Below are positions 50,936-64,000 of a stretch of 64,000 nucleotides of DNA, piece after piece. Position 1 is the first letter of the stretch, and the number at the start of each line of letters is the position of its first letter. The DNA lies in assembly GCF_002095315.1 (NCBI RefSeq), contig NZ_MLFN01000016.1, positions 1 through 64,000 of the forward strand. The letters are read 5' to 3'. The notes under the pieces are model-generated. The model had not been told where the DNA came from. It saw only the letters and a program-made list of their open reading frames with translations, and did no database searches. A program made the translations under genes and the position numbers. The DNA is from Pantoea conspicua (GTDB taxonomy: Bacteria; Pseudomonadota; Gammaproteobacteria; Enterobacterales; Enterobacteriaceae).

Positions 50936-51254
50936 GGTTTTCTCCAGACGCAGTGAGTTGCTGGGTCAGGGGTTGCAGCATATCCGGTTGACGCGGTAAT
51001 AGTCCTGCCCTGAGACCGAACGGTTTAAAGGCACGATTCAGCGTAGTTAAGGTGGTGTGGTCTCAATGTCTGGGATGCTGGATTTTGATTAAAGCAGCAT
51101 CCCGCCAGACACCGTTAATACACCACTGGAGAGTTAACATCATCGTGCCTGTTGAGCAATATTTTGCTCAAAAATAGCGCTAAGGGTCCTTTTTGAGAAG
51201 GATGCTGCTCAAAATCGTCGACTCACTCTGATTTTGAGCAGCTTATTGCACATT
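50936..51254. other. Intergenic stretch with three hairpins downstream of the his operon
   Basis: No gene seen. Three strong inverted repeats: GGGATGCTG (51072-51080) / CAGCATCCC (51095-51103); TTGAGCAA (51152-51159) / TTGCTCAA (51164-51171); and a perfect 13-base stem 51204-51216 / 51230-51242 (GCTGCTCAAAATC and its complement). The last lies 12 bases after the hisI stop and probably marks the 3' end of the his transcript, although no T run follows. The word TTTTGAGCA or its complement recurs through the stretch. Confidence 0.65.
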
Positions 51255-51859
51255 TTACTGATGGCGGGCGCGCAGGTTGTTGATCACCGCGCTGAAGTCG
51301 AGGTCCTGATCCTGCAACAGCACCATCAGGTGATAGATCAGGTCAGAGGCTTCATTGGTCAGCTCATGACGATCGTTAACTGTGGCGGCCAGTGCGGTCT
51401 CAACGCCTTCTTCACCCACTTTCTGCGCAATGCGCTTGGTGCCGCTGGCATAGAGCCGGGCGGTGTAGGAGCTTTCCGGATCGGCGCTTTTACGCGACGC
51501 CAGCAACTGCTCCAGCTGATAAAGAAAGGTCCACTCCGATGCTGCCGGTGAGAAACAGCTGGAGGTGCCGAGATGGCAGGTCGGACCGATCGGGTTCGCC
51601 AGCACCAGCAGCGTATCGTTATCGCAGTCAGGCGTGATGCTGACCACCTGCAGAAAGTTGCCGGAGGTCTCGCCTTTAGTCCACAACCGGTTTTTGGTGC
51701 GGGAGAAAAAGGTGACGTTGCCTTCGGCAAGGGTTTTCTCCAGCGCCGGCTGATTCATATAACCGTGCATCAGCACTTCGCCTGAGACGTTATGCTGTAC
51801 AATCACCGGTATCATGCCCTGGGTTTTGTCCCAGTCAAGCTGGGTCAGTTGTTGTTCGG

Positions 51860-51866
<7 letters not shown>
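51255..51866 (-). CDS. hisI: HisI (HisIE), phosphoribosyl-AMP cyclohydrolase / phosphoribosyl-ATP pyrophosphatase
   Basis: Bifunctional, steps 2 and 3 of histidine synthesis. N-terminal cyclohydrolase with [29 protein letters not shown] and DCDNDTLLV, holding the zinc and magnesium ligands; C-terminal pyrophosphohydrolase with [13 protein letters not shown] and [11 protein letters not shown]. It has 203 residues, as in E. coli. Last gene of the operon; overlaps hisF by seven bases. Confidence 0.97.
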
Positions 51867-57385
<5,519 letters not shown>

Positions 57386-57388
57386 GGC

Positions 57389-58288
57389 TTACTCCATCAT
57401 CTTCTCAATCGGCAGCACCAGAATCGAACTGGCACCCAGCGCTTTCAGTTTTTCCATCGTTTCCCAGAACAGGGTTTCGCTGCTCACCATGTGCATCGCT
57501 ACACGGCTGACATCACCGGCCAGTGGCAGCACTGTCGGGCGCTCGGCACCGGGCAGCAGGCTGATCACCTCTTCCAGCCGCTCGCTTGGCGCGTGCAGCA
57601 TGATGTACTTCGATTCACGCGCTTTAATCACGCCCTGAATACGGGTCATCATCTTGTCGATCAGTTCCTGTTTGGCGGCTGGCATTTCGCCGTCGCGCTG
57701 AATCAGCACCGCTTTCGAGCGGTAAATCACTTCGACTTCGCGCAGACCATTGGCTTCCAGCGTGGCACCGGTCGAGACCAGATCGCAGATCGCATCCGCC
57801 AGACCGGCGCGGGTGGCGACTTCAACGGAACCATTCAGCATACAGGTTTTGAAACTGACGCCTTTTTTATCGAGATACTGCTTTAACAGGTGCGGGTAAG
57901 AGGTGGCGATGCGGGCATTATCGAGGCATTGCGGGCCGGTATATTCATCATCAACCGCCATCGCCAGCGACAGGCGGCAACCGCCGAAATCGAGACGACG
58001 CAGGGTGAAGTAACGCGGGTCTTCGCCCTGAGCACGACGTGACAGAAGTTCTTCTTCCAGCACGTTCTCGCCAATGATCCCCAGATCGACCACACCATCC
58101 ATCACCAGGCCAGGAATATCGTCATCACGCACTCGCAGGATGTCGATCGGCATGTTCTCCGCAAACGCAATCAGGCGCTGTTGCTGAAGGTTGATTTTAA
58201 CGCCGCAGCGCGCCAGCAGTTCGCGTGAATCATCACTTAAACGGCCAGATTTCTGCATAGCTATGCGTAAACGGGTGTTATCTAACAT
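57389..58288 (-). CDS. hisG: HisG, ATP phosphoribosyltransferase
   Basis: First and feedback-controlled step of histidine synthesis, long form with a C-terminal ACT-like regulatory domain. [21 protein letters not shown] at the start, [13 protein letters not shown] and the PRPP loop [20 protein letters not shown]. It has 299 residues, as in E. coli. AGGAACC stands before the ATG. It is preceded by the his attenuator and leader. Confidence 0.98.
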   Translation of the reverse strand: MLDNTRLRIAMQKSGRLSDDSRELLARCGVKINLQQQRLIAFAENMPIDILRVRDDDIPGLVMDGVVDLGIIGENVLEEELLSRRAQGEDPRYFTLRRLDFGGCRLSLAMAVDDEYTGPQCLDNARIATSYPHLLKQYLDKKGVSFKTCMLNGSVEVATRAGLADAICDLVSTGATLEANGLREVEVIYRSKAVLIQRDGEMPAAKQELIDKMMTRIQGVIKARESKYIMLHAPSERLEEVISLLPGAERPTVLPLAGDVSRVAMHMVSSETLFWETMEKLKALGASSILVLPIEKMME

Positions 58289-58487
58289 GGTTCCTGTCCT
58301 CTTTAAGCCTATTCCAGTAGGCGTATATTGTTGCAGTCAGTCTGGTCACGGACAGTGCGCAACAACCGGAACGTACACGCAGTACGTGAGGATTGTGAGC
58401 ACTGCCCAGGGCCAGAGTGGCAAATAAAATAGCCTGATGGGATAGGCTACTATTCCTGTCCTGATTGCTGGATTTGCGTCAGCCCAT

Positions 58488-58520
58488 AAAAAAACCCCCG
58501 GAAGACGATCTTCCGGGGGT
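58488..58520 (-). terminator. his operon attenuator
   Basis: On the minus strand a 12-base stem (58520-58509 with 58505-58494, ACCCCCGGAAGA and its complement) runs into seven Ts (58494-58488). It lies between hisL and hisG. Ribosome stalling at the His codons of hisL lets an alternative pairing form and transcription continue. Confidence 0.95.
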
Positions 58521-58581
58521 TCTCTTGCGTTCGCACCACTGGAAGATCTTGAAAGTCTTCCAGCACCAATCGCCTGAAAGA

Positions 58582-58629
58582 CTAGTCAGGATGATGGTGG
58601 TGGTGATGGTTGAACTGAACGCGTGTCAT
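58582..58629 (-). CDS. hisL: HisL, his operon leader peptide
   Basis: Fifteen-residue peptide MTRVQFNHHHHHHPD with six His codons in a row, just upstream of the attenuator. E. coli HisL has seven His and is otherwise almost the same. Its translation senses charged histidyl-tRNA. Confidence 0.95.
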   Translation of the reverse strand: MTRVQFNHHHHHHPD

Positions 58630-58669
58630 AGTAATTCCGTCGATGAATGAGTATTCATTTGTGAGGTTT

Positions 58670-58698
58670 AACCTAGCGAAGATGACCGCGATTGGCAA
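58670..58698 (-). promoter_or_regulatory. his operon promoter
   Basis: On the minus strand TTGCCA (58698-58693), 17 bases, TAGGTT (58675-58670). The spacing is ideal and the position, about 40 bases before hisL, fits the known his promoter layout. Confidence 0.7.
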
Positions 58699-58808
58699 CC
58701 CTTTTTTAACCAGGCGGTTCGGAAAGCACTGAAACAGGTTGTTCTGGTTTGCATTCCGGGGGCAAACTACGTTGAAGTCAGGGTTGATGTTTCACGCCAG
58801 GAGTCAAA

Positions 58809-59636
58809 ATGAAGAAGGTCGCAATTGTGGGGCTGGGTTGGTTAGGTATGCCGCTGGCTACGGCGTTAACCGCACGAGGCTGGCAGGTCACCGGCAGCAA
58901 AACCACGCCGGATGGGGTGGACGCGGCGCGCCGCTGCGGCATCGAAGCCTTTCAACTGGCGCTGACGCCGGAGCTGGAGTGTGATGCCGCCGACGTCGAG
59001 CCGCTGTTCAATGTGGATGCGCTGGTGGTCACGTTACCGGCCAGCCGCACCGCAGAAGGGGGCGAAGCCTATCTGCAGGCGGTACAGAACGTGGTGGATA
59101 GCGCGCTGGTCTATAACGTGCCGCGCATCATCTTTACCAGCTCGACCTCGGTGTATGGCAGCGAATCTGGTATCAAACGCGAAACCAGCCCGCTACTACC
59201 CGAGACCGTCGCCGGCAAAACGCTGGTGAAACTGGAGAACTGGCTGCACGATCTGCCGGGCACCAGCGTCGACATTGTTCGTCTCGCCGGGCTGGTGGGG
59301 CCGAAACGCCACCCGGGCCGGTTTCTGGCCGGTAAGCAGGATGTCGCGAACGGCTCACAGGGCGTTAACCTGGTACATCTGGATGACGTGGTAGAGGCGA
59401 TTACGCTGCTGCTGCAGACGCCAAAAGGGGGACGGGTTTATAACCTGTGCGCTGCAAAACATCCGTCGCGTGATACCTTTTATCCGGCGGTCTCGCGTCA
59501 GCTGGGGCTGCAGCCGCCACACTTCGCGCCGGAAACCGGCAACGAGAGTGGCAAACTGATTGACGGCTCACGCATCTGCGCCGAACTGGGCTTTGAATAT
59601 CGCTACGACGATCCGGTGAAGATGCCGCTGGAGTAA
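58809..59636 (+). CDS. yeeZ: YeeZ-like NAD(P)-dependent epimerase/SDR protein
   Basis: Extended short-chain dehydrogenase-like protein of 275 residues. VAIVGLGWLGMPLATAL at the N-terminus binds the dinucleotide; FTSSTSVYGSESG holds a conserved Ser/Tyr area, but the classical Tyr-x3-Lys is not clear, so catalysis is unproven. E. coli YeeZ lies in the same place, divergent from hisL. Function unknown. Confidence 0.88.
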   Translation: MKKVAIVGLGWLGMPLATALTARGWQVTGSKTTPDGVDAARRCGIEAFQLALTPELECDAADVEPLFNVDALVVTLPASRTAEGGEAYLQAVQNVVDSALVYNVPRIIFTSSTSVYGSESGIKRETSPLLPETVAGKTLVKLENWLHDLPGTSVDIVRLAGLVGPKRHPGRFLAGKQDVANGSQGVNLVHLDDVVEAITLLLQTPKGGRVYNLCAAKHPSRDTFYPAVSRQLGLQPPHFAPETGNESGKLIDGSRICAELGFEYRYDDPVKMPLE

Positions 59637-59645
59637 AACGGGCGC

Positions 59646-59680
59646 TGCTGTTCCGGGCGTGGCGCGCCACCGGAACAGCA
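59646..59680. terminator. Hairpin after yeeZ
   Basis: Eleven-base stem TGCTGTTCCGG (59646-59656) / CCGGAACAGCA (59670-59680), with a further palindrome TGGCGCGCCA inside the loop. Ten bases after the yeeZ stop; no T run. Confidence 0.5.
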
Positions 59681-59746
59681 ATCAGGTCTGACAAAAGCCT
59701 GTCATTCATAGTTACAACATACTAAAACATACAATAACTGCCAGAG

Positions 59747-59787
59747 CCTGCCCCGACAGTACACTTCAGCGGAGCTTGTCGGGCAGG
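59747..59787. terminator. Hairpin after puuB
   Basis: CCTGCCCCGACA (59747-59758) pairs with TGTCGGGCAGG (59777-59787) with one bulged C. It is 17 bases downstream of the minus-strand puuB stop and may stabilise or end that transcript. Confidence 0.45.
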
Positions 59788-59803
59788 TGTCGCTGCTGCC
59801 TCA

Positions 59804-61081
59804 TCACACTCCTAACCGATCGCGAATCGCGTACCACACCGCGCCCATCGCCGTCAGCGGTACCTTAAAGCGTCGTCCGCCGGGAAACGGCAGGTGAGGG
59901 AGTCGGGCGAAGGCGTCAAAGCGCTCAGCATCACCGCGCAACACTTCACTGATCAGCTTGCCGGAGAGATGGGTGCTGGTGACGCCGTGACCGCTGTCGC
60001 CCTGCATGAAGTAGACATTATTCTCCAGCCGGCCAAACTGCGGCATACGTGACAGCGTTAACAGAAAGTTACCGCTCCAGCTAAAATCCAGCTTTACGTT
60101 CTGCAACTGAGGAAACGTGCGGCGCAGCTTTGGCCGGATCAGCGCCTCAATATCGCCCGGTTCGCGTGCGCCATACACCACGCCACCGCCATACAGCAGC
60201 CGGTTATCGGCGGTCAGACGGAAATAGTCGAGCAGATAATTACAATCTTCCACGCAATAATTATTCGGCAACAGCGACAGCGCCTGATCGGGGGACAGCG
60301 GCTCGGTAGCGACAATCTGTGAGCCGCACGGCATACTTTTACCGCTCAGACGGGGTTCAACCTCACTGGCCAGGTAGGCGTTACCGGCGAAAACCACGAA
60401 CTTTGCGTTCACCTCGCCGTGCGCGGTTTTCACCCGATTCGGTGAACCATAGGCCACCTTCAGCGCGGCGGACTGTTCATAGATGCGTCCGCCGTGTCGC
60501 CGGATCGCTTCCGCTTCGCCGAGTGCCAGATTGAGCGGATGCAGATGGCCGCCACGGCGATCCAGTAGCCCGCCGACGTAGCGATCGGTCGCCACCTCAC
60601 GGCGAATGCCGCGCTCATCCAGCCACTCCAGATCATGATTGCCATACTGTTGCCATAACGCTTTCTGTTTACGCAGGTGCGCCATCTGGCGAGCATTCAG
60701 TGCGGCAAAAATACCGCCAGGCCGATAGTCGCAGGCGATGGCGTAACGATCAATACGATCGCGGATGATCGCTGCACCCTCAAACATCATGCTGCCCAGC
60801 ATGCGTGCGCTCTCTTTACCGTAACGCTGTTCGATCACGTCCACATCGCGGCTGTAGGAGTTGACCACCTGACCGCCGTTGCGTCCGCTGGCACCAAAGC
60901 CAATACGCGCCGCTTCCAGTAATACCACCTCGTAACCCGCTTCAGTCAGATGCAGCGCCGCTGACAGGCCGGTAAAACCGCCGCCAATGATACAGACATC
61001 ACACTGAATGCTCTCCTGCAATATCGGCCAGGGTTCATGCGGATTGGCGGTCGCCGCGTAATAACTCTCCACGTAATTCAT
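59804..61081 (-). CDS. puuB: Gamma-glutamylputrescine oxidase
   Basis: Second step of the Puu pathway: oxidises gamma-glutamylputrescine to the aldehyde, releasing ammonia and hydrogen peroxide. FAD-binding oxidoreductase (DAO fold): CDVCIIGGGFTGLSAALHL at about residue 30, ARIGFGASGRNGGQVVNSYS, and a C-terminal FAD block FMQGDSGHGVTSTHLSG. It has 425 residues; E. coli PuuB has 426. AAGGAGG stands five bases before the ATG at 61081 (an ATG one codon earlier is also possible). Third gene of a puuD-puuR-puuB run; puuC is not in the window. Confidence 0.93.
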   Translation of the reverse strand: MNYVESYYAATANPHEPWPILQESIQCDVCIIGGGFTGLSAALHLTEAGYEVVLLEAARIGFGASGRNGGQVVNSYSRDVDVIEQRYGKESARMLGSMMFEGAAIIRDRIDRYAIACDYRPGGIFAALNARQMAHLRKQKALWQQYGNHDLEWLDERGIRREVATDRYVGGLLDRRGGHLHPLNLALGEAEAIRRHGGRIYEQSAALKVAYGSPNRVKTAHGEVNAKFVVFAGNAYLASEVEPRLSGKSMPCGSQIVATEPLSPDQALSLLPNNYCVEDCNYLLDYFRLTADNRLLYGGGVVYGAREPGDIEALIRPKLRRTFPQLQNVKLDFSWSGNFLLTLSRMPQFGRLENNVYFMQGDSGHGVTSTHLSGKLISEVLRGDAERFDAFARLPHLPFPGGRRFKVPLTAMGAVWYAIRDRLGV

Positions 61082-61100
61082 CATTACCTCCTTGATGCGC

Positions 61101-61658
61101 TCAGAAATTGGCAGGCGTATGGGCACTGACAATGCGGCAGGGTACGTCAGACGTATTGGTAAAACTGTGCGGCAGACCGGTATCAATCACGTAACTTTCA
61201 CCGGCGTACAGGTGAAAACTCTGGCCACTAATCACCAGGGTAATCTCACCCTCCAGCAGCGTGCCGGTCTCTTCACCAGGATGACGTAGTTTTTCGCCGG
61301 TGCTGGCACCGGGTTGATAGGTTTCCAGCAGCATCCCCAGTGAGCGCTGCGGATTGCCGTTTTCAACCAGCTTCAGCGAGACGCCCTGGCTGCCGATTTC
61401 CAGTAAATCCTCGGAACGGACAATCGTTTTTGGCGTGGCATCGGCTTTCGGTTCGGAGAAAAACTCCGACAGAGAAAGCCCGTACACTTTTAATAGCTTC
61501 TGTAAGGTGCTGACCGCCGGGCTGACCTTATCCTGCTCAATGGTGCTGATGGCGCTGTGGGTCAGGCCCGCCAGTTCGGCAACGCGACGCTGTGACAAAC
61601 CCAGCGCCTGACGGATCTCAGACAGCCGGCGTCCGGGGGCCAGCGTGACGTCATTCAT
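61101..61658 (-). CDS. puuR: PuuR, repressor of putrescine utilisation genes
   Basis: Transcription factor with an N-terminal HTH of the XRE type (RLSEIRQALGLSQRRVAEL, LTHSAISTIEQ; about residues 10-65) and a C-terminal cupin domain (HPGEETGTLLEGEITLVISG, DTGLPHSFTN) that senses putrescine. It has 185 residues, equal to E. coli PuuR. The start at 61658 (MNDVTLAPG) has AAGGA upstream; the longer open frame lies inside puuD. It overlaps puuD by eight bases and probably controls both puuDRB and the divergent puuA. Confidence 0.94.
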   Translation of the reverse strand: MNDVTLAPGRRLSEIRQALGLSQRRVAELAGLTHSAISTIEQDKVSPAVSTLQKLLKVYGLSLSEFFSEPKADATPKTIVRSEDLLEIGSQGVSLKLVENGNPQRSLGMLLETYQPGASTGEKLRHPGEETGTLLEGEITLVISGQSFHLYAGESYVIDTGLPHSFTNTSDVPCRIVSAHTPANF

Positions 61659-62418
61659 GATCTTTTTCCTTGTGAAAACGCAGCGCAGCCTGGATAAAAC
61701 CGTCAAAAAGCTGGCGCGATCCGGTAGCGCGATCCGCCTGCCATTCCGGATGCCACTGCACCGCCAGCGCGAAAGGATGATGTCGCAGGCTGACCGCTTC
61801 AATCAGTCCATCCGGTGCGCGTGCCTCAATTCGTAACTGCGGGCCGGGTTCCCGGATGCCCTGATGATGCAGAGAGTTAACCTGCAGTGGCTGGGTGCGG
61901 TCGAGCAGTGTCGCAAGCAGGCCATCCGCTTCAATTATCACCGGATGCGTCGGGGCATACTGTTGATCCAGCGGCTGCGTCTCATCTTCATGATGACGCT
62001 GAAATTGCGGCGGCTGACTGAGGTCGCGCCACAGCGCGCCACCATTTGCCACCACCAGTTCCTGCATCCCGCGGCAGATACCGAACATCGGCATTTTTCG
62101 GCTGGTGGCGTAAGTAATCAGCTGAAAGGCAAGACGATCGCGGCCCGGATCGGCGTGCGGCTCGTCACCAGCTTCACCGTAATGCCAGGGTTCGATATTG
62201 CTCGGACTGCCGGTCAGCAGCAGGCCATCCAGCACCGTCATAGCGTTTTCTGATAGATGAGGCGCATTGAGCAGACTGTGGGGCAGGGCAAGCGGCACAC
62301 CGCCCGCGAGGATCACCGCATCGAGATATTTGTTGTGAACGGTCTGCGTCGGATGGCCACCGATATGGCTCTGACACATCACTACGCCAATCAAAGGCTT
62401 GTCAAAAATAATGCCCAT
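61651..62418 (-). CDS. puuD: Gamma-glutamyl-GABA hydrolase
   Basis: Frees GABA and glutamate from gamma-glutamyl-GABA, the last step of the Puu pathway. Class I glutamine amidotransferase-like fold: nucleophile Cys in MFGICRGMQELVVA near residue 114, His and Glu in VQWHPEWQ near residue 226. PGRDRLAFQL and APTHPVIIEADGLL are as in PuuD. It has 255 residues from the ATG at 62418, which has AGGA upstream; an in-frame ATG at 62433 is possible. It is divergent from puuA. Confidence 0.93.
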   Translation of the reverse strand: MGIIFDKPLIGVVMCQSHIGGHPTQTVHNKYLDAVILAGGVPLALPHSLLNAPHLSENAMTVLDGLLLTGSPSNIEPWHYGEAGDEPHADPGRDRLAFQLITYATSRKMPMFGICRGMQELVVANGGALWRDLSQPPQFQRHHEDETQPLDQQYAPTHPVIIEADGLLATLLDRTQPLQVNSLHHQGIREPGPQLRIEARAPDGLIEAVSLRHHPFALAVQWHPEWQADRATGSRQLFDGFIQAALRFHKEKDHE

Positions 62419-62474
62419 CTCACGTCCTCGCATCGCTGTTCGAAATATCTACCGAAAGGGCACGTCTGGCGGTT

Positions 62475-62547
62475 AAGTGTGCAATATTTTGTCAATCTAG
62501 CAATCTGCTGTTTATTCTTCAAACAGAATTGTTACATTTGCACACTT
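62475..62547. promoter_or_regulatory. Inverted pair of 10-base elements between puuD and puuA
   Basis: AAGTGTGCAA (62475-62484) and its exact complement TTGCACACTT (62538-62547) face each other 53 bases apart in the divergent promoter region. A smaller hairpin CTGTTT/AAACAG lies between them. They are candidates for paired regulator sites (PuuR or another factor). I cannot match them to a known PuuR box with certainty. Confidence 0.4.
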
Positions 62548-62622
62548 TTTATGTTGGCGCTATGTTAGAGGAGTGGCTGTTATTTTGAGCATTGCGCAAA
62601 CCGAATAGGGGCGGGTGAGATC

Positions 62623-64000
62623 ATGACTAACCTGGTAGAAGTGGAAGACTTCACGCTTCACAGTGAAGAGAAACGAACCAGCGCGTTTCAGCTTGAGGTG
62701 AAAGCCTGGCTGGAGCGCCATCCTGAAACGCAGTATGTCGACATCCTGTTAAATGATTTAAACGGTGTTTTTCGCGGTAAGCGCATTCCAGTCTCAGCGC
62801 TGCCAAAGCTGGAAAAGGGGTGTTATTTCCCCGCCTCGGTGTTCGCCATGGATATCCTCGGCAACACGGTGGAAGAAGCCGGGCTCGGACAGTCCCTCGG
62901 CGAACCTGACAACCTCTGTCTGCCCGTGTTGGGCACCTTAGTTCCCTCCGCTTCCGATCCTCAGCACATTGCACAACTGCTGCTCACCATGTGCAACCAA
63001 GATGGCACTCCCTTTGACGTTGAACCCCGAAATGTCCTTAACCGGCTGTGGCAACAGCTGCGTAACCGAGGTCTGTTTCCGGTGGTAGCGGTAGAGCTGG
63101 AGTTCTATCTGGTCGACAAAAAGCGCGATGCCGAAGGCTTCATCCAGCCGCCGTGCGCGCCGGGCAGTGATGAACGCAACATGCAAAGCCAGGTCTATTC
63201 GGTCGACAACCTCGATCACTTCGCCGATGTCCTGCGCGACATTGACGATCTGGCGCGTCAGCAGGGCATTCCCGCCGATGGCGCGCTGGCTGAAGCGTCG
63301 CCAGGCCAGTTCGAAATCAACCTGCATCATACCGGTGACGTGCTGCGCGCCTGCGATCACGCGGTGCAGCTGAAACGGCTGATTCGTCAGGTGGCGGAAA
63401 ATCACGGCATGACCGCCACCTTTATGGCGAAACCGTATGAGGAGTATGCGGGCAGCGGTATGCATGTGCATATCAGTATGCTGGATGCGGCCGATCACAA
63501 CGCGTTTGCCTGTGACGACGGCAGCGACTCGCCGCTGATGAAACGGGCGCTGGCCGGAATGATCGATCTGATGCCCGCCTCAATGGCGCTGCTGGCCCCT
63601 AACGTGAACGCCTATCGCCGCTTTGTACCGGAAGCTTATGTGCCGTTACAGGCGTCGTGGGGCCATAATAATCGCACCGTGGCGCTGCGGGTACCTTGCG
63701 GTGATATAGATAATCACCGCATTGAATACCGGGTCGCGGGCGCGGATGCCAACCCTTATCTGGTGGTGTCGGCGATGCTGGCCGGGATGCTGCATGGGCT
63801 GGATACCCCGCTACCGTTGCCGCAACCGGTGACCGGCAACGGTCATCATGCCGAAGGACTGGCGTTGCCGATCCGGCAGAGCGACGCGCTGTATGAATTC
63901 GACAACAGCTATCCGCTGCAAAAGTTGCTCGGTGAACGTTTTGCCCGAGTCTGGTATAGCTGCAAGCATTATGAACTGATGCAGTTTGAACGGTTGATCA
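62623..64000 (+). CDS. puuA: Gamma-glutamylputrescine synthetase (C-terminus outside window)
   Basis: First step of putrescine breakdown: ATP-dependent joining of glutamate to putrescine. Glutamine synthetase fold: DILLNDLNGVFRGKRIP near residue 40, VAVELEFYLVD, EASPGQFEINLHH, GSGMHVHISM and NNRTVALRVP hold the metal, ATP and substrate sites. 459 codons are present and the frame is open at the window end; E. coli PuuA has 472 residues, so about 13 are missing. The start ATG at 62623 follows GGGTGAG. Divergent from puuDRB, probably under PuuR. Confidence 0.93.
   Translation, partial: MTNLVEVEDFTLHSEEKRTSAFQLEVKAWLERHPETQYVDILLNDLNGVFRGKRIPVSALPKLEKGCYFPASVFAMDILGNTVEEAGLGQSLGEPDNLCLPVLGTLVPSASDPQHIAQLLLTMCNQDGTPFDVEPRNVLNRLWQQLRNRGLFPVVAVELEFYLVDKKRDAEGFIQPPCAPGSDERNMQSQVYSVDNLDHFADVLRDIDDLARQQGIPADGALAEASPGQFEINLHHTGDVLRACDHAVQLKRLIRQVAENHGMTATFMAKPYEEYAGSGMHVHISMLDAADHNAFACDDGSDSPLMKRALAGMIDLMPASMALLAPNVNAYRRFVPEAYVPLQASWGHNNRTVALRVPCGDIDNHRIEYRVAGADANPYLVVSAMLAGMLHGLDTPLPLPQPVTGNGHHAEGLALPIRQSDALYEFDNSYPLQKLLGERFARVWYSCKHYELMQFERLI

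Overview
The window comes from an enterobacterium of the Erwiniaceae, most like Pantoea (agglomerans/vagans/stewartii group). The evidence is a stewartan/amylovoran-type exopolysaccharide operon lying in the chromosomal neighbourhood that in E. coli holds mdtA, yegD, yegE, udk, dcd, asmA, the wza cluster, galF, the O-antigen genes, gnd and his. No tRNA, rRNA, IS element, prophage or CRISPR array was seen.

Layout. 1-14 kb: start of mdtA, an aldo/keto reductase, an OprB-type porin, a gene-free stretch with a long imperfect inverted repeat, yegD, a frame-broken dgcE, a PAP2 phosphatase, udk, dcd, asmA and yegH. 14-35 kb: an RfaH ops element and the exopolysaccharide operon wceG-wza-wzb-wzc, a terminator, then wceL, an SGNH hydrolase, an acyltransferase, wceB, wceM, wceN, wceF, wceJ, wceK and wzx, followed by galF and galE. 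35-46.5 kb: a second ops/JUMPstart element and an O-antigen cluster: rmlBDAC, a GT2 glycosyltransferase, the ABC exporter wzm-wzt, a WbdD-like methyltransferase/kinase-like/coiled-coil protein and a WbsX-RgpF fusion. 46.7-50.9 kb: gnd with a GntR-like operator, a desuccinylase-family gene, a periplasmic binding protein and a YbaK-family deacylase; ugd and wzz are not in their usual place. 51-59 kb: the complete hisLGDCBHAFI operon on the minus strand, with leader peptide, attenuator and promoter, then yeeZ. 59.8-64 kb: putrescine catabolism, puuDRB divergent from puuA, which runs off the end.

How the genes work together. WceG loads galactose phosphate on undecaprenyl phosphate. The Wce glycosyltransferases build the repeat unit, WceJ pyruvylates it, and Wzx, WceL and Wza-Wzb-Wzc flip, polymerise and export it. 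WceF probably trims the polymer. GalF and GalE supply UDP-sugars. The second cluster makes dTDP-L-rhamnose and, by inference, a rhamnose-containing O antigen exported by Wzm-Wzt. A WbdD-like cap enzyme probably sets its chain length through a coiled coil, and here that coiled coil is encoded by tandem 51-base repeats.

Caution. Five genes (dgcE, the wbdD-like gene, the wbsX-rgpF gene, the desuccinylase gene and hisD) are each broken by one base, four of them inside single-base runs, while both halves stay well conserved. Sequencing or assembly error is the simplest explanation. They are entered as pseudogenes only because the given sequence does not read through.
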